DNA of 64,000 nucleotides from Meghimatium bilineatum (GCA_034231615.1 CM067317.1:14274022-14338021); one strand, 5' to 3'. Positions 33,117 through 44,554 are shown, counted from the stretch's first letter. Numbers and translations are program-made. Notes: generated by a model from the sequence alone, not told the origin.

Positions 33117-33407
33117 TTACACTGTCAACACTGGATTACTTTTTTTTTACCTTGGTTTTATTGACCTTTATTTACATTATTTACCTTTTGACATCTTGTT
33201 TCTATTTCTCTATCGACTCATTCGTCTTCTATGAAGATACTTCCTATAATTATTATAGGTACTTCAACTCTTTGACTTGTTTTAAGTTTGTGTTCTTAAT
33301 TTGGCTGATTAAATATCTGCTGTTCTCGTTATTTGTATAGTTTCTGTCTTTTGTGTGTTAATCCGAATTTATTTCATATTATGAATAGTAAGCTGATGTT
33401 AGTTTGC

Positions 33408-34752
33408 AGTAACATATACACAATTCAATATTCTGTAACACATACACAATTCAATCCTCTGTAACACATACACAATTCAATCCTCTGTAACACATACACA
33501 ATTCAATCCTCTGTAACACATACACAATTCAATCCTCTGTAAAACATTCAGTCCTCTGTAACACATACACAATTCAATCCTCTGTAACACATACACAATT
33601 CAATCCTCTGTAACACATACACAATTCAATCCTCTGTAACACATTCAATCCTCTGTAACACATACACAATTCACTCTTCTGTAATACAAACACAATTCAA
33701 TCTTCTGTAACACATACACAATTCAATCCTCTGTAACACATACACAATTCAATCTTCTGTAACACATACACAATTCAATCCTCTGTAACACATTCAATCC
33801 TCTGTAACACATACACAATTCAATCCTCTGTAACACATACACAATTCAATCCTCTGTAACACATACACAATTCATTCCTCTGTAACACATACACAATTCA
33901 ATCCTCTGTAACACATTCAATCCTCTGTAACACATACACAATTCAATCCTCTGTAACACATACACAATTAAATCCTCTGTAACACATTCAATCCTCTGTA
34001 ACACATACACAATTCAATCCTCTGTAACACATACACAATTCAATCCTCTGTAACACATTCAATCCTCTGTAACACATACACAATTCAATCCTCTGTAACA
34101 CATACACAATTAAATCCTCTGTAACACATTCAATCCTCTGTAACACATACACAATTCAATCCTCTGTAACACATACACAATTCAATCCTCTGTAACACAT
34201 ACACAATTAAATCCTCTGTAACACATTCAATCCTCTGTAACACATACACAATTCATTCCTCTGTAACACATACACAATTCAATCCTCTGTAACACATTCA
34301 ATCCTCTGTAACATATACACAATTCAATCTTCTGTAACACATACACAATTCAATCTTCTGTAACACATACACAATTCAATCTTCTGTAACACATACACAA
34401 TTCAATCTTCTGTAACACATACACAATTCAATCCTCTGTAACACATTCAATCCTCTGTAACACATACACAATTCAATCCTCTGTAACACATACACAATTC
34501 TTCTTCTTCTTCTTCAGCGTTCATTCTCAAACTCCCACTGGATATCTCTTGTATCAGGACCATGGTCATATTAGATTTCCAGAAGGATGTAGTCCAGAGA
34601 ATGGAAATGCGTTGTGTCTCCGTTTTATTTGCGCCAATGGCCCGACACATCCGTCTTCGGCGGGATACACAATTCAATCCTCTGTACCACATACACAATT
34701 CAATCCTCTGTAACACATAAACAATTCAATCTTCTGTAACACATACACAATT
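33408..34752. repeat. 26-bp minisatellite with two retroposon insertions
   Basis: Units of 26 bp (AACACATACACAATTCAATC then CTCTGT) mixed with a 19-bp deleted form (AACACATTCAATCCTCTGT). The two forms recur in regular patterns, suggesting higher-order duplication. The array is interrupted by elements at 34501-34664 and 34753-35021. Confidence 0.93.
34490..34675 (-). mobile_element. Short hairpin retroposon, reference copy with 11-bp TSD
   Basis: The element is 34501-34664 (164 bp), minus orientation. Its 5' end is GCCGAAGACGGATGTGTCGG and its 3' tail is (GAA)n. The target duplication is ATACACAATTC at 34490-34500 and 34665-34675, unambiguous because the host array is known. It carries the long hairpin: arms CCACTGGATATCTCTTGTAT and the inverse of TAGATTTCCAG around GGACCATGGTC. 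It has no ORF. I see no A/B box, 5S or 7SL similarity, so the origin is unknown. Confidence 0.85.
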
Positions 34753-35033
34753 TGAGAAAATGTTGTCAAATTTTGTCCTCACGATCAGAAAATTTTGAGC
34801 TGAATGAGCATGTGTCAATATCGAGAATGCACGAATTGGGAGTGAGGATGTGCGTGACCTTTAGAGGACGTCTGACAAAGATTTCAAAAAGAGCAGTGAA
34901 CCAACAGAGAACCGGAACCATCAGCCGTTATACGCTGAGGGATTTACTGAAGCGGAGATCTGAGCACCTATGGGCGTGTCCGGTATGCGAACAGACCTAA
35001 TCAACAGACCTAATACCTAATACATACACAATT
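34741..35033 (+). mobile_element. 5'-truncated non-LTR retrotransposon copy with 12-bp TSD
   Basis: The element is 34753-35021, flanked by ACATACACAATT at 34741-34752 and 35022-35033. It encodes [20 protein letters not shown] and RRSEHLWACPVC, the family-1 C-terminus, then a tail of CCTAATA-type repeats. The truncated 5' end begins inside the RNase H to Cys-rich linker (ELNEHVSISRMHELGVRM). Confidence 0.88.
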
Positions 35034-35059
35034 AAATTCTCTGTTACACACAATCCTTA

Positions 35060-35200
35060 TTTAGCTTCTTATTTGTTTGTTCTCAAACGCTTGAAGCTTA
35101 GCAAGGATGCAGTACACAGAACAAAATACGTTATGGCATGGTTCACAGGCTGTCTGTATTATTTGTGCCTTACGACCTGAGACACTTGATTTCACCAATA
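35060..35200 (-). repeat. Hairpin retroposon, short-stem variant
   Basis: Contains GTTTGTTCTCAAACGCTTGA, AGCTTAGCAAGGATGCAGTA and a CGACCTGAGACACTTGATTTC end, aligned with variants at 12990 and 21890. Badly worn. Confidence 0.5.
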
Positions 35201-36149
35201 TTTCTGGGTCTAATGGAGACCCCGGGATACATAATGAAACAGCTAATCACGGCTATAAAACAGGGATGTAAATTGAAAACCAAATGGGCGTAAGATTTCT
35301 TGAATAGTTTCCCCTAGATTAAAGCTCAGAAAACTTTTTTTTATATTTTATAAATACACAGCGTAAAATTACTAACGAACGGACCATGTACAGGCGTTGT
35401 TAATATTCATAAACAAAACATATCAACAAATAGACACATATGTTACTAATATTTATAAAGAAAATATACTAGCAAACATACATATAGGAGTCTATGTTGG
35501 TAACACTTGCACAATTTCTGATCCATTTTTATTTTGTCTTGTGATATAAGGTCTTGTGATGTAAAGTCTTGTGAGGTCCATTAGACAATTGTGCTAACAA
35601 TAGTGCTACCCCAGCTTTCGCATTTCCAGTATCGGGTTGTGTCCCCGATACTAGTTTTAACACTTGATGACGTAAGAGAATTAATAAGGTCTGACCGTGG
35701 CTCGCGACGATACGAGCCTCCTAGCTGAATTAGTTTGGATCCCATTTGTTACGTTTCTGATTATTTTTCGAATTTTAATTGATCGCTATTTACACACTTA
35801 GAGTTACACGCCAAAAATAGCCAAGGCCAACCAATAGATTTCACGAAATTTGGAGACTAGTTCATGGTTATGTTTAGGGGAACAGGTCTCTTATTCTACC
35901 GACAGTCGCGGTCTGACTGACCTGGGTGTATCACAGGTAGGTAGGTATATGTTGTCACGATCTATGGGAAACTGTAGGCCCAATTTTGTTGTTTAATATT
36001 GATTTTGAATGGTTCTGGCAACTCAACAACTTGTCTCTGCTAGGACTCCAGTCTGATCATATGCTCTCCGTGCCACTGTCTTTGTTGGTGTTGTCGAACA
36101 ATTTTATTCATCGCGTGTCCACTAAAGCTGCTCTTAAAATCTCTACATA
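35201..36149. other. Unassigned, with a MITE-like repeat
   Basis: 35400-35680 shares GCTACCCCAGC..TTTCCAGTATCGGGTTGT-type sequence with 46680-46760, so a worn MITE is probable. The remainder is unassigned. Confidence 0.35.
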
Positions 36150-36570
36150 GTCTATCCCAGTGGTTTTCAACAATATTTGGTCCATGGTTCCCTTTTGAGA
36201 AAACAAATCTACCGCGGCTCCAGATGCTTAAAAAAAAGGCTGACCCCTGTTTAAACACAGACGCTAGCACATGTTGGCTAGATAAGGGAATATTTCCAGC
36301 TCCGTGATTGACAGGTAGTAAGAACGTCTTGAATGATCAAAATACGTGGTTACGTGTCGGCTGCAGGCAGTTGGACAACCGGACTGTTTATAAATAATTC
36401 ACCACAGCTTTCTAATATTTATCGCTATAACTTTTGTTTGCCATCCAAGGTAATACCCTCCTGTAGCCAATGTTATCTAGACGGGGTTGTGGCCACCCAT
36501 TTCGAAATGTTGTTTCTCCGTTGATCCGGGAGGGTCCCTTAGGCCAATGTTGATAACCAGTGGTCTAGCC
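36150..36570. mobile_element. hAT-type MITE, ~405 bp
   Basis: The element is 36158-36562. The left end CAGTGGTTTTCAACA is matched in inverse by TGTTGATAACCAGTG at the right. The 8-bp flanks GTCTATCC (36150-36157) and GTCTAGCC (36563-36570) differ at one base, the duplication size of hAT elements. A further solo right end (CGTTGAGAATCAGTG) with GTCTAGTC follows at about 36583-36605. Confidence 0.65.
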
Positions 36571-36904
36571 AGCTAGCTAAAGATGGCCCACGTTGAGAAT
36601 CAGTGGTCTAGTCAGCTAGCTAAATTCGCTTTCCTTAAAGTGAGCTTCTGTACATAATCAGACTCATGAAACCATGCAGGAGCTGAACTAGATTGGAGCA
36701 ACCAAGTTTGAGACAGCCCATCGTCTAAAGAGAAGTGGATGTCTCTCACTGATGGATATTGTCTCTCATATATTCATATCAGCCAAAACTTCTCCCAATG
36801 GGAGTGAACATCTTTGAGATGTTGCAATGGTAGTATCTGGCAAACACATCTATCTGAGAGAGAAAGAGATATACCTAGCTGATAGACATATATAGATGGA
36901 GAGA

Positions 36905-37036
36905 TATAGTAAAAGTAAAGTAACCAATAACATTTATTGATGCCGTAGGGGTGTGAGATGTTAGCGATCTTACATTTCAGAGGATCTGTAAATGAGGGTG
37001 GTAGCCATCTCCTCTCCCTCGCAGTCTTTACTTCCC
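36905..37036 (-). mobile_element. tRNA-related SINE, 5'-truncated copy
   Basis: Matches the body and tail of the SINE at 15410-15665 (GAGGGAGAGGAGATGGCTAC) but lacks the tRNA-like head. It ends at a (TA)n tract. Confidence 0.65.
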
Positions 37037-37897
37037 GATATATATATAGAGAGATAGATCGATCAATCGATAAATATTATATATATATATATATACATAG
37101 ATAGATAGATATATATATATATATATCGATAGATAGATAGAGATAAATATACTGTGAGAATGAACAAGTAAGATGAAGAGAAAATGTAAATAATAACAAA
37201 TGAAAGAAAACGGCCGGTGAACGGGAGAATGAATAATAACAAATAAAAGAGACGGTGAAAGAAGCAGCCGCGGAGATACTGACGATATAATAGAGAGAAT
37301 ATGAGATGGGAAATGCGAGATGTGTATAATACGAGATGTGTATAATACGAGATGAAGAGTGAAAGAGAATATGAGTTATGGAGTGAAAGAGAGAGAATAT
37401 GGGATGGAGTGAGAGAATATGAGATGGGGGGTGTCAGAGATAATATGAGATGGGGTGGGGAGAGATAATATGAGATGGTGAGTGAGAGATAGAGATAATA
37501 TTAGATGGGAAGTGAAAGAGAGAGAATATGAGATGGGATGTGAAAGAGAGAGAATATGAGATGGGGGTGTCAGAGATAATATGATGGGAAGTGAGAGATA
37601 GAGAGCTGAGATGGGGGAGTGAGAGAGAATGTGAGATGGGGGAGTGAGAGAGAATGTGAGATGGGGGAGTGAGAGATAATGTGAGATGGGGAGTGGGAGA
37701 GAATGTGAGATGGGGGAGTGCGAGATAGAGAGAATATGATAGATAAATCTATGGTAAAAAATTGTAAGAAAAGAAGTATAAAATAAGGAATAATCAAATC
37801 TGAAAGAAACAGAGAAAGAGATGCATACAGATAGAGTGTCAGAGAGATATCGGTAGGGACAGAGAAAACAAATGGATAATGGAGGAAAATAGTGGCC

Positions 37898-37936
<39 letters not shown>

Positions 37937-37945
37937 CGATATATA
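37037..37945. repeat. (TA)n, (GATA)n and GA-rich tracts
   Basis: (TA)n/(GATA)n at 37038-37145. A degenerate repeat of GAGAGAATATGAGATGGGG type covers 37320-37740, and (GA)n lies at about 37898-37935. The long minus-strand open frames here (Ser/Leu/His-rich) are low-complexity and not genes. Confidence 0.85.
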
Positions 37946-38401
37946 GCTAAACAATCTGAAATTATGAAATATTGCATACGTGGAAAACACACATCACACA
38001 GTCCACTTTCATGTGTCAACAAATCGTGCCTAGACTGAGGTCACACAAAATGTACATACATATATAGCGTCTATTTCATCTCCCACACTATAGGAAAATC
38101 CAGACACAGGTGGAGGCCTTATCCGTATGGCAAGTTCTCATTTAAACCCTGTACACTTTTTTATGCTGTTTCCATCCTGTTTATTCCACGTATCTATTGT
38201 TTATCTTGTACAGAGCTTGAGTTGTTTGGTTGTTGTCTTACAGAATATTTTTGGGCATAGAAAGACATGACACTAAAACCGAAGACCTTACTGGAGGGAA
38301 AAGTTACTGGGAGAAAATGAGATTTCGACACTAAACGCAGACACGGAAATAAGGATTCAGGATTTTTAAAACAAGTGCTACAGTCGTTGTTTTTTCCTTC
38401 C

Positions 38402-38600
38402 ATTCGTTCTCAATCTCCCACTGCATCCATATTATAGCAGGACAATGATTCTACTAGAATTTCTGCAGGATGTATGTAGTCCAGGAATGGAAATACGCTG
38501 TGTGGTAGTTTTATTTGCGCCAATGGTCTGACACGTTCGACTTTGGTGGTGATATCTCTCTCTCTCTCTCTCTCTGTCTGTCTATATATATATATATACC
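38402..38600 (-). repeat. Hairpin retroposon copy followed by (TC)n(TA)n
   Basis: The copy at 38402-38552 keeps GACACGTTCGACTTTGGTGG at its 5' end and a weakened palindrome (AGGACAATGATTCTACTAG). It is followed by (TC)n at 38552-38575 and (TA)n at 38583-38600. Confidence 0.65.
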
Positions 38601-38705
38601 AACAATGGGTAGATATGAAGCACAAATGTATGATATTGTTTGTAAACATATTGATATGCTTACATGTTTCTCTATTGTTGTCATTGTTGACACCGTGATA
38701 TGAAT

Positions 38706-39091
38706 ATTGAAAAGCACGTATTGTACTTGAGTAATGAGGAATAGTGGGTTGAAAAGCAGGTATTATACTTGTGTAATGAGAAATAGTGGGTTGAAAAGCA
38801 CGTATTGTACTTGAGTAATGAGGAATAGTGCGTTGAAAAGCACGTATTATACTTGTGTAATGAGAAATAGTGGGTTGAAAAGCACGTATTGTACTTGAGT
38901 AATGAGGAATAGTGGGTTGAAAAGCACGTATTATACTTGAGTAATGAGAAATAGTGGGTTGAAAAGCACGTATTGTACTTGAGTAATGAGAAATAGTGGG
39001 TTGAAAAGCACGTATTGTACTTGAGTAATGAGAAATAGTGGGTTGAAAAGCACGTATTGTACTTGAGTAATGAGGAATAGTGGGTTGAAAA
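38706..39091. repeat. 42-bp minisatellite, nine units
   Basis: Units of GTTGAAAAGCACGTATTGTA, CTTGAGTAATGAGGAATAGT plus two bases. With 14 codons per unit, a minus-strand frame of about 255 codons (repeat FQPTISHYSSTIRA) stays open, but nothing else supports a gene. Confidence 0.93.
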
Positions 39092-40224
39092 GGTGGATTG
39101 ATGGAGTTACCAACGTTCTGATACGTCCCAATATTATTGTATATCAAACGTGCCATAGCCCGAAAACCAATTGTCATTCAAAACGTGTCGACTCAAGTTG
39201 TGAGGTGAATATGTGCCATCTGAACGTACCTAGTTCAGATCTCATTTGCTGCTTTATGTTTTTTTTTTTTTTACATAATAATAAACCCCTGATACTTGTT
39301 AATTGTAATATTCGTTAAACAATGAAAATCAGGTAGTAGCCTATGGGCATGGCGTGAAATACGGTATTTTGTGTTAATGTTACTGTCAATAGGCAACGAA
39401 CCAACCAGGAGAAAGAGAATTTCGCCTCTCGCACCTTACAAAAAAAGACTGAAAATCTCTAATCTAGAAGCATGGCCGTCTACTGTATAAGAAATATTAC
39501 ATTTATAGATTTCTCGCCCATGTGTTTCTTATGGCCCATTTGTTCAGGAAAGTCTCGTTCACAGATTTCAACTTCTTGTTAACTGTGTAACATCGGTAAC
39601 ACTGATGCTTAATTTCTATTTACTTTGAATTTAGCAGTATTGTCTTTAGCGGCCGTTGGTGTGTATGGTATCCTTGTCTTGCTCCGTTCTTTACTTATCT
39701 GTCTGTTTTGTTAATGCTATATGTGCTTGAATGGCCAGAAATCCACTGCATAACAATATTGTCTCCATGAGATGTAAGAACAGTGATAGTTAGAGTTGTT
39801 AATCAAACCTTTTAGTAGACCTACTGATAATATTTATGATTAGCACTGCAATCCTAATTTCCTGGAATCACTCTTTGCAAGTGGTTGTCTAGTGCCTAGT
39901 AAGCGTTGCGTGAGAGTGGCAGCAGGTGGTGATCTGGTGATGTCGAAGCTGTGAGATTTCGCTGACTCATCGACCTTGGAACCATGTGTTTGTACTTGGT
40001 CCCTATAATGTAAGTCAATTCAAGATTCTGTAACAGTGGTTCCAAAACTTTTTCTGTTTGGACATTTTTCAAAGACCTTACGATTGATATAAGAGAAAAC
40101 ATGTTTTACTTGTTATTATTGTACTAGATTTTCTAAAGGACATCATCAAATTCACTGTAGTTGTAACAATAATTTGCCTTTGATCAATAGTTATTATTTT
40201 TCACCCGGAAGTGATGCTGAATGC
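39092..40224. other. Unassigned stretch
   Basis: Mixed-composition DNA with a T run at about 39260. No repeat unit, exon or RNA gene was recognised. Confidence 0.45.
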
Positions 40225-40350
40225 GCGTGTATCAGGTCGACATGCGCAGATGCGTAGCTTATTTGTAAACAATGACACAACACATTCAGTTTTCTGGAAT
40301 ACATTATGCTAATATGCGGAAGTTTGAGAACGAATGCCAAAGAAGATGAT
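40225..40350 (+). repeat. Hairpin retroposon, short variant
   Basis: Keeps GACACAACACATTCAGTTTT, CTGGAATACATTATG, a short GCTAATATGC linker in place of the hairpin, and AGTTTGAGAACGAATGCC with a worn GAAGA tail. Confidence 0.5.
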
Positions 40351-40434
40351 TCTTTTCCGATTATTTCTGAAATTGTATTTTTAAACAATGCCTATATTTT
40401 AAAATACACATCAATCACACATTTAATGCACTAA

Positions 40435-40890
40435 ATTCCTAAACTGCATCCCAGTCACAATCCTAAACTGCACCTCAGTCCTAATCCTAAACTGCACCCG
40501 TCACAATCCTAAACTGCACCCAGGGCCGGTCTTAGGTCATTGCAACCTATGCGGCCGCAGTGGGCCCGCACTTCATAGGCCCATAAATTCATATTATAAT
40601 TTATTTTATTACCCTCTTCCCTACCTAGACTGGGCCCCGCGCAATCCGTTTCGCATTGGCCCCTCAATAGTTAGGACCGGCCCTGACTGCACCCCAGTCA
40701 CAATCCTAAACTGCACCCCAGTCACAATCCTAAACTGCATCCCAGTCACAATCCTAAACTGCACCCCAGTCACAATCCTAAACTGCACCTCAGTTCCAAT
40801 CCTAAACTTCACCTCAGTCTCAATCCTAAACTGCACCCCAGCCACAATCCTAAACTGCACCCCAGTCACAATCATAAACTGCACCATAGT
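40435..40890. repeat. 24-bp minisatellite interrupted by a hAT MITE
   Basis: About 12 units of CACAATCCTAAACTGCACCC CAGT in total, split by the insertion at 40521-40685. Confidence 0.9.
40513..40693. mobile_element. hAT-type MITE, 165 bp, with 8-bp TSD
   Basis: The element at 40521-40685 begins CAGGGCCGGTCTTAGG and ends in the inverse CCTAAC-type sequence TTAGGACCGGCCCTG. The duplication ACTGCACC lies at 40513-40520 and 40686-40693. The host array unit shows the exact pre-insertion site. GC-rich (GCGGCCGCAGTGGGCCC) against AT-rich surroundings. Non-autonomous. Confidence 0.88.
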
Positions 40891-41379
40891 CACATTGAGA
40901 TTAATTTAAGCCCCGTCAGGGCGTATCCCCTAGTTTTGGAACCCTGTTCTACAGCAAGTTCCATGAGTTTCTGTAACATTTGCTACGGGAAATAATACGT
41001 AGAATAAGAGGAAATGTAATTGAGAATTCAGACGTTTGTACACTGCATATACGTATATAGATATAGGGCCTACACACTTTTATAAGTATAGCTCCACATA
41101 TGATTCTTTGCAAGTGGGGGGGGGGGCGAGAAGGGACAGGATGGGTCGGTCTATCAATTCACAGTCGGAAGGCTTAGTATTTGTGTCAATACTAATTAGT
41201 AATTTAATAATTTTCTGAAATGGTGGGAGTGGATAGGTGTCACTTGACCAATAGAGATTTACGCTGCTGGCGCACACGTGTTCATAAATCATATAATTCT
41301 GGGCAGACATAATCACAGACACATGACTGTAAACATACACTCTCATACACATGTTATCATACGCAGACAAGTACACACT

Positions 41380-42110
41380 GGCTCAATATAACATACATAA
41401 TAAGTACACACTGGCTCAACATACCATACATAGATATGTACACACTGACTCAACATACCATACATAGATATTTACATACCTACTCACCATGTCATGTTAG
41501 AGAAGTATACACCTACTCACCATCTCATACATAAATTTGTGTACACATCTGCTCATTATCTCATACATAAATTTGTGTACACATCTGCTCATTATCTCAT
41601 ACATAAATTTGTGTACACACCTACTTACCATCACATACATAGATAAGTACACACGGACTCACCATCTATCAGCTTCCATTTCTCCCTGACCTTCCTACTC
41701 TCAAACACACTCCCTGAATGACTCACACAAACACAGTCTTCTTTTTCCCACACCTATAAGACACATATATGCACAATGTTTCTCACACATGCACTCGTGT
41801 AATTTTGCTGTATCTCCCACACAAATACGTACATAAAATATGAATCCTACACTTGTCTCTCTCTCTCACACAAACCACACAAATACGTACATTAAATATG
41901 AATTCTACACTTGTCTCTCTCTCTCACACAAACCACACAAATACGTACATTAAATATGAATTCTACACTTGTCTCTCTCTCTCACACAAACCACACAAAT
42001 AGGTACATAAAATATGAATCCCACACTTGTGTCTCTCTCTCACACAAACCACACAAATAGGTACATAAAATATGAATCCTACACTTGTCTCTCTCTCACA
42101 CAATGTCTCT
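41380..42110. repeat. Degenerate and 58-bp minisatellites
   Basis: 41380-41680 holds worn units around TACACACTGGCTCAACATAC and GTACACATCTGCTCATTATC. 41815-42105 holds about five 58-bp units (CACTTGTCTCTCTCTCTCAC, ACAAACCACACAAATACGTA). Confidence 0.8.
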
Positions 42111-42624
42111 TAAATACACAGAAGATACAAGTCACAACTCAGCTTCGTATATTACAGTCTAAAGACAGCGCGACAAGTGTGATGACCGACCCAACTATCC
42201 GTGTTTTGCATTGGTTACCTTACAGAAACTTTCTTGTCGTCAATCAATGAAAATTATGTACTAATGGGGTAAGCCAAGATGAATGACGTTCCCGCAGGTC
42301 CTATAATCTGAAATAGGCTGTGCTGAAACACACACGCATACTGTCAGAGTTAAAGAAAAGTATATAAAAGTTCAGCTAATGTGATAAGGATTTGAGATTC
42401 AAGAACGCAACAGAATAGTCGTAATGATTTTACTAAAACAAAACTATAACAGTGTTAAATTATTTGTTCGTTTGAGAACCCGAGGAATTAGAAGCGATTG
42501 GCTCTTACTTCCTAAGTGCACTGGGGTAGTTTTTCTGAACTTTCTTTCATACCCAGGAGACTTCAGTTTTCGGCTTAGTGGAATGTCTATTGAAAGAGCC
42601 TTCTACTAAGAGGGTGCCTATAAT

Positions 42625-42775
42625 TGTATATATGACATGTTATAAAGCTCCTATAAGAGAGCCTCAATATAACGGCATGTCATTTAATAAGGTTTTCTGT
42701 TGCATGGATAGTTTGTCTTATGTGCCTTTGGTGAGACCCACAAGCGCAACCGCATGCGTGCGCGTGTTAATAGAA
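42625..42775. repeat. Dispersed repeat, copy 2
   Basis: Matches 16240-16375 (AAGGTTTTCTGTTGCATGG, then GGTGAGACCCACA and GCAACCGCATGC). The class is unknown. Confidence 0.55.
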
Positions 42776-42969
42776 GTATTAGAAGTGTCATTATTAATTT
42801 ATAGATTTTAGTTTAGACACTTCAGGAAGTTATGCGATTTATTTAAAAACGAGTCCGAAGATAAAAGCGGGGGATTGAGGGGGTTCTCATGGAAAAAAAC
42901 CCATTATTTTTGACAAACACACAAGTACAACGAAAATGATAACCAACACAGTTTTCTTTTAAAAAAACA

Positions 42970-43060
42970 ATCTTCTTCTTTAGCGTTCATCCTCAAACTC
43001 CCACTGGATCTCTCTTGTAGCAGGGCAATAGTCCTACTAGATTTACAGCCTATGGACTGT
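42970..43060 (-). repeat. Hairpin retroposon, 5'-truncated copy
   Basis: Has the inverse (GAA)n tail, GCGTTCATCCTCAAACTCCC, and the hairpin (GCAGGGCAATAGTCCTACTAG), then stops at CAGCCTATGG. Truncation of the 5' end is what incomplete reverse transcription would give. A scrap of the same tail is at 43370. Confidence 0.65.
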
Positions 43061-44106
43061 GTACCTGACGCATGAGTTAGGGAAGGTAAACACAACAGGG
43101 AAGGGAACTGGCACCACACCTAATAATTTCTCTGGCTTAGTACATGAAGAGTTATCTTCATCCCCGACGGCAGGTCGCTGTCATGGAGCCTACTTTTAAA
43201 TATGAATTTGTGACGGGGTTACAGAAAAAAACCTCTACTCTACAAACAGACGTCAAGTTTATATTAAAAAGGCGCAGTAAGCTGTATTGTGAAACTGCCC
43301 GCTACCTCGTCAACTCTGTCCCTCAATGACCTCCCCGACATATTATGTGACGTCCAACATTTCTTTCTTAGTTCGTTCTCAAACTCTCGCTGGTTATCAG
43401 GACGTAACCTTTACAAATCCCCTTCACATTAATAATTCTTGCAGATTTATATTTCAGGTCATAATAACACAGTTTATTGACAATGATACAGCGTTACCGT
43501 TCACGGCACGCGAAACAGTTATCAAATTCCATAACGAACGTATTACCACTTACTAGTCATACAAATTAGTTCCTGGCTAAATTAGATCTTTTGTTATGCT
43601 TGAAACTGTAACAGTACTGGATACGATTACGAAATGTTATCGTTTATCAACTAAATGTGTTCCATTTATTTTAAACAGTGTCACTGGTTAAGTTACTCAG
43701 TACCAATGTGAAGAAGATTCTTTCTTCTGCTAAAGATGATTTGCATACAATATGGGGCTATTGAGTAGACTGACGGAACAGTTCTATTATCTTCATAATC
43801 AAAGCTTAAAATAGACATACAAATAGTTATTACTAACTAGTGTTAAGCAAACAGGTCTAATCGAAGTCAGAAATAGTAAAAAAAATTGTAAGATTTCATT
43901 TGTCATGAATGTCATAAGAGACGTTTAGTGAGGCCGAGGACGGAGTTGACTTCCATATCTCATTATATCCGCTCTGACGAAGCCTGTTGAAGACGAATGC
44001 CGGTTGTACAGTTCCCGTGTATGGAGATAACTCCATCGTTAAATGTTCTATCGGGATACTTTCCTAAAATTCTCTGTATGACGGTGTTTGATAAAGATTG
44101 TCAGTC
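43061..44106. other. Unassigned stretch
   Basis: AT-rich, with a family scrap at about 43370-43410. No gene was recognised. Confidence 0.4.
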
Positions 44107-44282
44107 ATGTTGGATTTTTTCTTCTTCTTCAGTGTTCATTCTCAAACTCCCGCTGGATCTAGCAGGACCATGGTCCTACTAGATTTCCAGCAGGAGGTAG
44201 CCCAGAGAATAGAAATGCGTAGTGCATCCGTTTTATCTGCGTCAATGGTCCGACACATTCGTCTTCGGTGGATGTTGAATTT
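44107..44282 (-). mobile_element. Short hairpin retroposon, copy with 11-bp TSD
   Basis: The element is 44118-44271. The flanks ATGTTGGATTT (44107-44117) and ATGTTGAATTT (44272-44282) differ at one base. The intact palindrome AGGACCATGGTCCT is at about 44163-44176. Confidence 0.8.
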
Positions 44283-44319
44283 GGGTTGACTAGTTTTGGT
44301 GCTGAGTAACTGCAATAGC

Positions 44320-44523
44320 AGTAATATTACTAGTAGTATTTGTAATAATCGCAGTATTTGTAGTAGTAGTAGTAGTAGTAGTAGTAGTAACAGTAGTATT
44401 ACTAGTAATATTTGTAATAATCGTAGTATTTGCAGTAGTAGTAATAGTAGTAATAGTAGTAGTAGTAGTAGTAGTAGTAGTAGAAGTATTACTAGTGTTA
44501 TTTGTAATAATCGTAGTATTTGC

Positions 44524-44554
<31 letters not shown>

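Noticed and set aside
33408-34752. CRISPR-like array with two unit lengths
   Set aside because: The 19- and 26-bp forms are deletion variants of the same monomer, with no spacers.
37376-38022. Ser/Leu/His-rich minus-strand frames of 150-204 codons
   Set aside because: Shadow of GA-rich degenerate repeats.
38410-39177. Minus-strand frame of 255 codons
   Set aside because: 42-bp minisatellite (14 codons per unit) plus flanking chance sequence.
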